DNA of 64,000 nt, taken from Monocercomonoides exilis. Lineage: Eukaryota; Preaxostyla; Oxymonadida; Polymastigidae. Below, piece after piece: positions 59,030 to 64,000 of this stretch. A model generated the notes under the pieces. That model was not told where the DNA came from, did not search any database, and saw only the letters and a list, made by a program, of their open reading frames with translations. Location of the stretch: NCBI GenBank assembly GCA_001643675.2, contig LSRY02000051.1, positions 64,501-128,500 on the forward strand, written 5' to 3'. A program made the position numbers and the translations under genes. The stretch's first letter is position 1. Each line of letters opens with the position of its first letter.

Positions 59030-60897
59030 ATGGCTATTACAAAAGAATTGTCGTTACCAGAACAAAGGAAAAAGTTGGCAACCTCCGAAATAAGAAGGTT
59101 AAAAACAACATCCCAAAAAATATTTGAACTGCGTAAGGATCATATAATAACAAGAAAAGTGGCTGTTGATTCTGGCACAATATCAAATGGCTCATGGTAC
59201 AGAGGAATAGCGGCAGAGAAGCAGAAAAGGCAGGCGGGAGTCAACGGAAGACCTCCGATAATTACGCCAGATTTAATAGAAAAAATCGAAAACCAAGTTA
59301 TTGTTCATCTCTCAAAAGGTGAAACAATAAGAGTTAAAGACGTGCACAAAATGGTTTATGTTTAATTTTTATTATAAAAATTAATTTTTTTAAATATTTT
59401 TAGATTGTGGAGCATTTGGAACAATTCTCAAAAGACGAAGAAGCGAAAAAAATACCAAGTTTAACAGCCGCATACTATGTTATTCAAAAAAGTTCTATAT
59501 TGAAGTCAGCTGTTTCAAAGCAATTGGACACTGCAAAAATATCTTCCCAATCTTCTGATTCCGTCAGAAAGTGGTTTGATGAACTTCCGCAGATTGTGAA
59601 TGAGAAAGAAATAGTCCCATCAGGTATCTTAAATTTTGATGAAACTTCACTTCATCTGGGTGAGGATTCTTGCAAACTTGTGGTATGTCTGCAAAACCAG
59701 AAACCTCCTTCGACTCCTTTTCCGAAAAAGACTTCTAATACAACATTGTGCTTATGTGCCTGCGCAGATGGCTCATGTTTGTCATCTTTTCTTCTTTGGC
59801 CTGCGAAAAAAATTCCAGTGGAATTTCGTATGCTTTCATCGTTCAACATAAATTATATCTTCGCATCTTCAGGATGGATCACTTCAAAAATCTTCGAAAA
59901 AATTATGCTTGATTATTGGCTTGATAATATTGAAAAAAAGATGAAAGATGGAGGAATGAAATTTGCATTGTTCCTGATGGACAACCATTCTTCCCACAAC
60001 AGTGAAGCTGTTGAAATGGTTGCAAAAAAGAAAAACATCATCAGAAAAAAGTTTCCACCGAATTTTACTCATCTTCTACAACCGTGCGATAATTCAATTT
60101 TTGCACGATTCAAGAAAACAATGGGTGATTCTTTTTGAAAAGTCACAAATCTTTAATTTTCAAATAAATCAAAAATTTCATATTTTGCTCAAATTTCTGT
60201 TTCAGCTCACAAATCTCCTCAAGAATGAATGAAATTGTATTATCAAGATTTTGATTCCGTTTATGTTAAATTTGATATTTGTTAACAATATATTTTGCCA
60301 AATATGATATTTTTAATTTATTTGAAAATTAAACATTTGTGACTTTTCAAAAAGAATCACCCATAAAATAATAGCTTCAAAGCTCCAACTGATCATTCTT
60401 CTGCAGCGTTTCGCTCAGCCATCTTCGATATTCTTCCAGAAGCTCTTTCTGCTGTGGTCGCACCTTCAAATATTAAGCATGCATTCAGGCAGACGGGCGT
60501 TTGGCCGGTCAAAGCTACTCCGGTTCTTGAAAGAATAAGTGGAACACCTGAAAAGGAAGCATCATTGAATGACAATGAGAATAAAGAGCAGCTGTTTGGT
60601 AAATTTTCTCCAAAGAAAAAGAAAATTGAAGATGAAAAAAAAAGATATTGTGAAAATGAATCTATTCAAAAGATGAAAGAAAACAACTGTGCTTCCATTC
60701 TTCGAAAAGAAAAAAAGAAACAATCGAGAGAAGATTTATTGGATTTGAAAAGAAAAGAAAAGAAAGAAGAGAAAATGGAGAAAAGAAAAGAAAACAGTTG
60801 CAGGAGAAATAGCTACAAAATGAAATGGAAAAGAAAATGCATGAGGATTGATTATGACGACGACGCATATAATCAAAGAAAGATATCGAAGATATAA
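59030..60897 (+). pseudogene. pogo/Tigger-type DDE transposase split by a MITE
   Basis: The ATG at 59030 opens a Lys/Arg-rich DNA-binding half with helix-turn-helix character (LATSEIRRLKTTSQKIF, then NGRPPIITPDLIEKIENQVI). A 50-nt intron (59354-59403, GTTTATGTTT ... TTTTTAG) joins KDVHKM to IVEHLEQF in phase 0. The catalytic core has the three acidic motifs: ILNFDETSL, LFLMDNHSSHN and HLLQPCDNSIFARFKK. Directly after this the frame enters the 241-bp MITE (60123-60363) and meets TGA at 60136-60138. Beyond the MITE coding resumes with APTDHSSAAFRSAIFDILPE, then VVAPSNIKHAFRQTGVWPV, the usual pogo C-terminal motif, and a basic tail to TAA at 60897. Removing the MITE and one AT does not by itself restore the frame, so a further indel or an intron is implied. 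Confidence 0.88.
60123..60363. mobile_element. GGGTGA-ended MITE inserted in the pogo-like transposase gene
   Basis: A 241-bp segment starts GGGTGATTCTTTTTGAAAAG and ends with the inverted sequence. Both arms continue with TCACAAAT and TTAATTTTCAAATAAAT. AT lies on each side (60121-60122 and 60364-60365). The gene reads cleanly up to the left end and again from the right end, which proves insertion. Its arms match the copy at 1306-1561. Confidence 0.88.
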
Positions 60898-61539
60898 CGA
60901 AAATTCTTCAGACAATTGTTCATTGGTTTGAACGACAAACAATTGCAACTCAATCAAATCCTTGAAAAGTGCATTTATCATGAAGAATATATTTTTTTAT
61001 TCGTTATTCATATAACAATTGTTTTCTCATTTCAGAAAAGTCCAACAAAATAGAAATAATTGAAGTTTATTAATTCGTATTAATGTTTGAGGCATAGAGT
61101 TTTGAATATAAGCAATTTTATTTGCGAACAAACACAAGTGGCATGGAAATATAAGAAACAAACAACAAATTCTAACTTTCAATTATACAAAGCCAAAAAG
61201 CAGTTAGAATTTCTTCTATGATTAAAACATATAACTCAATAAATATTGAAAGAACAGATATGATTTCAATTGATGTATGAATCATACCTGCTTTTATATT
61301 AGTTTGTATTGCGGAAATCATAGAGGAATACTTGTTTTGAATAAGTTTGAATGCAAATTTAAAAAAAGGCTTCTCCGGGTTTTTGAAAAATTCCCGGGTT
61401 TTTTAACGATGGTACACAAGATTTTTTGATCCTTATTTTATAAACATTACATATTTAGCAAAGCTAATGTGCTTTAACATTCAAACAAATTAAACATTAT
61501 AAAAACATAATATTTAAAAAATAAATACGATCATATGAT
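60898..61539. other. right end of the pogo-like element and 3' flank of the next gene
   Basis: Non-coding. The right inverted repeat of the transposon ends at 61412, and the minus-strand gene ends 128 bp further on. Confidence 0.5.
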
Positions 61540-64000
61540 TCAATGCGAGAATAAATTAACAAATATGTTAGTAACTTGACAAAACTCAGATACAATATAA
61601 TCAAGAAGGGCTGTTAAATCAGGATGAAGCAAAGCTGCAATGCAAAGAGAATCGAAAAGAAATGGTTGCAGAACACGAGGATAAAATTTTGATTTGATTT
61701 TTATCTCTTTTTCTAGATGATCTGAAGTTTGCTCATAGAATGATATGTTTGTAAATGGGTCAAACAGAATATGAAATGAAAGGGTTTGCGCGAATAAAAG
61801 TGTAAATGTTGTTGGAGAAAGCTTGAATTGATCCAACGAATGATTTGATTGCAACAAATCTGAACGTTTCATGTCAGACTGAATGTTCTGTTTCTCTTTC
61901 TTGATACTTGAATTAACAGTTGTTGCTTTGCTGTCTTTCAGATCTTGGGAAGTGCGAGACATTGAAAAGTGAGAATGTGAAGAAGAAAGATTGTTGGACG
62001 TTGTAAAATTAATATTTGATTGCTCATGATGAGCATCAGGAGGAGAAAGAGGTTCCACAACTGCTTCCAAATCGAAGGAAATAATGATTTTTTTCAACTT
62101 AGAAACATTTATTTTTGGAGATGGTTGCATTGCTGTGCTTTCTTTCCCTTTTTGAGAAGAAACCGTCGCATTTTCGATTGATTGTTTTCGCATTTTGGGA
62201 GACTGAAGAAATTGCCCTTTACGTTTTCCCGCATTAAGTTCGTTGATGGGACTCTGCGTCTTTTCTGCTTTATCAATTTTTTTTATTTCTATTTTGTTTG
62301 ATGAAGAAGTTTTCGAATTTTCACTTGAAGAAAGTGATATTCCGGAGAAACAAGAAAACCACAATTTCAGCAAACGAAGTAAGGAAGCAATACTCAACAT
62401 AGCGGCTTCGCTAGCATCACGAAAAACAGCAGCAGACAACAAGCATTCAGAAAATGATTGCAGAAAAGTAGAATTGAGGAGGAAAAGCAAAGTTATTCCA
62501 AGTGAGTCGATTGGATTACCTGGACATCTCAATGAAGATTTGTCATATTCTTTGTGAGTGAAGCTTTTTCCATTCTGAGAATTGAAGTTCATGATTTGTC
62601 TTTTCATCTCGTTTTCAAAGCCAAGCAATAGATATGACACGACTTTTATAATTGAACCAACAGCAACAGAAGTATCCGGCGATGATTTCTCAAACAAGCG
62701 CAGACGTATTAAAGCTTTCTCGCACAATGGAGAGAAGGAGCCACTTTCAACAAACGAATACTGAACTCCCAGTTCTTTTCTATCAATAGAATTATCCACA
62801 CCAGAGGAAGCGGCTTGTTTTGATGCGCTTTTATCCAATTGGCGCAAAGATCCAACATCTTTATGCTCTCTTTGCCTTGTTGGAGTCTTTGCTTCTGCAG
62901 ATGCTATTTTCTGAGTCTTGCTTTTAATTCTTGGAGAGGTTAATAAAGAATGTGACTTTAATTTTGATGTTTTCTGTGCACATTCTGGAGTTAACGATAT
63001 TGTATCCTTTGCATCTGTGTCTAATTTTTCAGCAATCGAACTTTTGATGTTCTGTTCATCTACAACAATTGGCTTTTCAGATGAAACATCATTGATTGTA
63101 TCTTGATCTTTTATTCCGAAGAAATGAGTATGAAATGGAGTAATAAAAGAAGAAGGGCGCAACGAAGCAAGACGTTGAGGAGAGCTTGTAGAAAAAGATG
63201 GATTTTTATCTCTTACACTCATAAGATCATTGAACTGTGGAGATGTATTATTCAGTTGTGGAGGATGTGATGAATAAGACTGTGAAAGTGATTGAAGTGA
63301 AGGAGATGGATATTTATTGGTTTTCAGCAACATTCTCTGAAGGCGAATGAAAGACTGATAATCAGTATTTGACAGTGCTATTGTTCTTCTGTGAGAATCA
63401 TCAATTCCAGATATCTTCATGAAAAATGAAGATGGATGCTTTTCTGCTGATGAAGTTGGCTCACAACTTGAAATGTTTGATTCTTCATTCAACTCCAAGT
63501 GACTTATCCTTTCTTTTTCGCTTCTGTTTTCACCATCCTCATTCAACTCAGAACCTTCGGTGCTCCCTTCTCTCATTTTTGATTTCTGTTCAAGTGGCTC
63601 AGCTTCAGATGAATACAATCCAAGATATGAAGAAATATTTGCAATGGCATTCTTCACAGGCTCAGAGATCCACGAGGCATCAACAGCATACGAAGGCTGA
63701 AAAAGTGTACGACGCTGGAAGTCCTCAACTGATGGGAGAGATAAATAAGAAAGTGCACAGAAATGACGGAGAGAATTGCACAAAGCATTGAGAATTGCAA
63801 TCAGCGAATGATGAACAGGCATCTTTTCAGGCTCCTCTATCACATCTGCGGAATTGTCTGTCATCAGATTTGAGAACAGAGATGACGACATTGCTTCTTG
63901 AAGTTTCCTATCCGACTGCTCCAAAATTGATGTTTCTGCTTGTTTGGATTCAGCACATGCAATCTGTGTTGAATGATCCTCGCTGGCAAAGCAGGCAGAG
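61540..64000 (-). CDS. 3' part of a large Ser-rich protein, product not recognised
   Basis: The frame is open from the window edge at 64000 (reading SACFASEDHSTQIACAESKQ) to TAA at 61540-61542, about 819 codons without a start, so the gene continues to the right. The apparent start at 63924 is a TTG and is not convincing. Two conserved-looking parts flank a disordered middle: an N-side helical block (HHSLIAILNALCNSLRHFCA LSYL, near 63820) and a C-terminal block (FHILFDPFTNISFYEQTSDH LEKEIKIKSKFY ... LHPDLTALLDYIVSEFCQVT). The middle is Ser/Lys-rich with poly-basic patches (KSKTQKIASAEAKTPTRQRE). The N-side block vaguely recalls COG8-type Golgi tethering subunits, but this is too weak to name. 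Confidence 0.65.
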   Translation of the reverse strand, partial: SACFASEDHSTQIACAESKQAETSILEQSDRKLQEAMSSSLFSNLMTDNSADVIEEPEKMPVHHSLIAILNALCNSLRHFCALSYLSLPSVEDFQRRTLFQPSYAVDASWISEPVKNAIANISSYLGLYSSEAEPLEQKSKMREGSTEGSELNEDGENRSEKERISHLELNEESNISSCEPTSSAEKHPSSFFMKISGIDDSHRRTIALSNTDYQSFIRLQRMLLKTNKYPSPSLQSLSQSYSSHPPQLNNTSPQFNDLMSVRDKNPSFSTSSPQRLASLRPSSFITPFHTHFFGIKDQDTINDVSSEKPIVVDEQNIKSSIAEKLDTDAKDTISLTPECAQKTSKLKSHSLLTSPRIKSKTQKIASAEAKTPTRQREHKDVGSLRQLDKSASKQAASSGVDNSIDRKELGVQYSFVESGSFSPLCEKALIRLRLFEKSSPDTSVAVGSIIKVVSYLLLGFENEMKRQIMNFNSQNGKSFTHKEYDKSSLRCPGNPIDSLGITLLFLLNSTFLQSFSECLLSAAVFRDASEAAMLSIASLLRLLKLWFSCFSGISLSSSENSKTSSSNKIEIKKIDKAEKTQSPINELNAGKRKGQFLQSPKMRKQSIENATVSSQKGKESTAMQPSPKINVSKLKKIIISFDLEAVVEPLSPPDAHHEQSNINFTTSNNLSSSHSHFSMSRTSQDLKDSKATTVNSSIKKEKQNIQSDMKRSDLLQSNHSLDQFKLSPTTFTLLFAQTLSFHILFDPFTNISFYEQTSDHLEKEIKIKSKFYPRVLQPFLFDSLCIAALLHPDLTALLDYIVSEFCQVTNIFVNLFSH

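Larger units (their letters stand above)
58668..61412. mobile_element. pogo-like DNA transposon, 2745 bp, 39-bp TIRs and TA duplication
   Basis: The ends are perfect inverted repeats over 39 bp, starting CCATCGTTAAAAAACCCGGG with a second CCCGG near the inner edge. TA flanks both sides (58666-58667 and 61413-61414). Inside is one plus-strand transposase gene of the pogo/Tigger DDE type. Perfect ends indicate recent movement, but the transposase is now interrupted by a MITE, so this copy is probably non-autonomous. Confidence 0.93.

Noticed and set aside
1-64000. CRISPR arrays, bacterial operons, integrases
   Set aside because: No regularly spaced direct repeats and no Shine-Dalgarno/operon layout; genes contain spliceosomal introns.
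1-64000. tRNA or rRNA genes
   Set aside because: No A-box/B-box pair with a cloverleaf and no rRNA core motif was recognised by eye. A tRNAscan run would be needed to exclude tRNAs firmly.

Overview
The window looks like AT-rich nuclear DNA of a flagellate protist of the oxymonad (Monocercomonoides-like) type. Direct support: genes are split by short spliceosomal introns (50 to 182 nt) whose 5' splice sites mostly read GTTTGN, proteins carry long serine runs, and eukaryote-only genes are present (SUMO, PSMD9, casein kinase 2 beta, an EF-hand/WD40 protein). The oxymonad assignment rests on my recollection of the gene family at 1-927 and of the beta-helix surface proteins, so it is an inference.

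Layout. 1-927: 3' end of a multicopy, lineage-type hypothetical gene. 928-9047: a transposon-rich block holding a dead Merlin/IS1016-type transposase, three copies of a ~250-bp GGGTGA-ended MITE, and a 3.8-kb element with 356-bp inverted ends and an 8-bp target duplication that carries a broken surface-protein gene. 9048-23082: a gene-dense block: a 2995-aa EF-hand/WD40 protein (minus), a small ER-type membrane protein (minus), a PSMD9 proteasome-chaperone homologue (plus, divergent from the previous gene) and SUMO (minus). 23083-33064: mostly decayed DNA with dispersed repeats, GC-richer coding remnants, a TA-flanked MITE and a 492-bp element with an 8-bp duplication. 33065-48322: a giant 3998-aa FYVE-like/armadillo protein and a casein kinase 2 beta subunit with a long Ser-rich tail. 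48323-61539: a second TA MITE, a 5.4-kb element with a 10-bp duplication that contains relics of a WD40 gene, a membrane-anchored beta-helix surface gene with two in-frame stops, and a pogo-like DNA transposon whose transposase is broken by a GGGTGA MITE. 61540-64000: 3' part of a further minus-strand gene.

The host genes read as ordinary cytoskeletal, proteostasis and signalling housekeeping genes. The striking part is the mobile fraction: at least two TIR-bounded segments with clear target-site duplications (3819-7606 and 49273-54670), and possibly a third (23348-28228), contain no recognisable transposase and instead hold fragments of host-like genes. They resemble gene-capturing (Pack-MULE-like) elements. 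Most exon boundaries below were set by hand from splice motifs and frame continuity, without transcript support.
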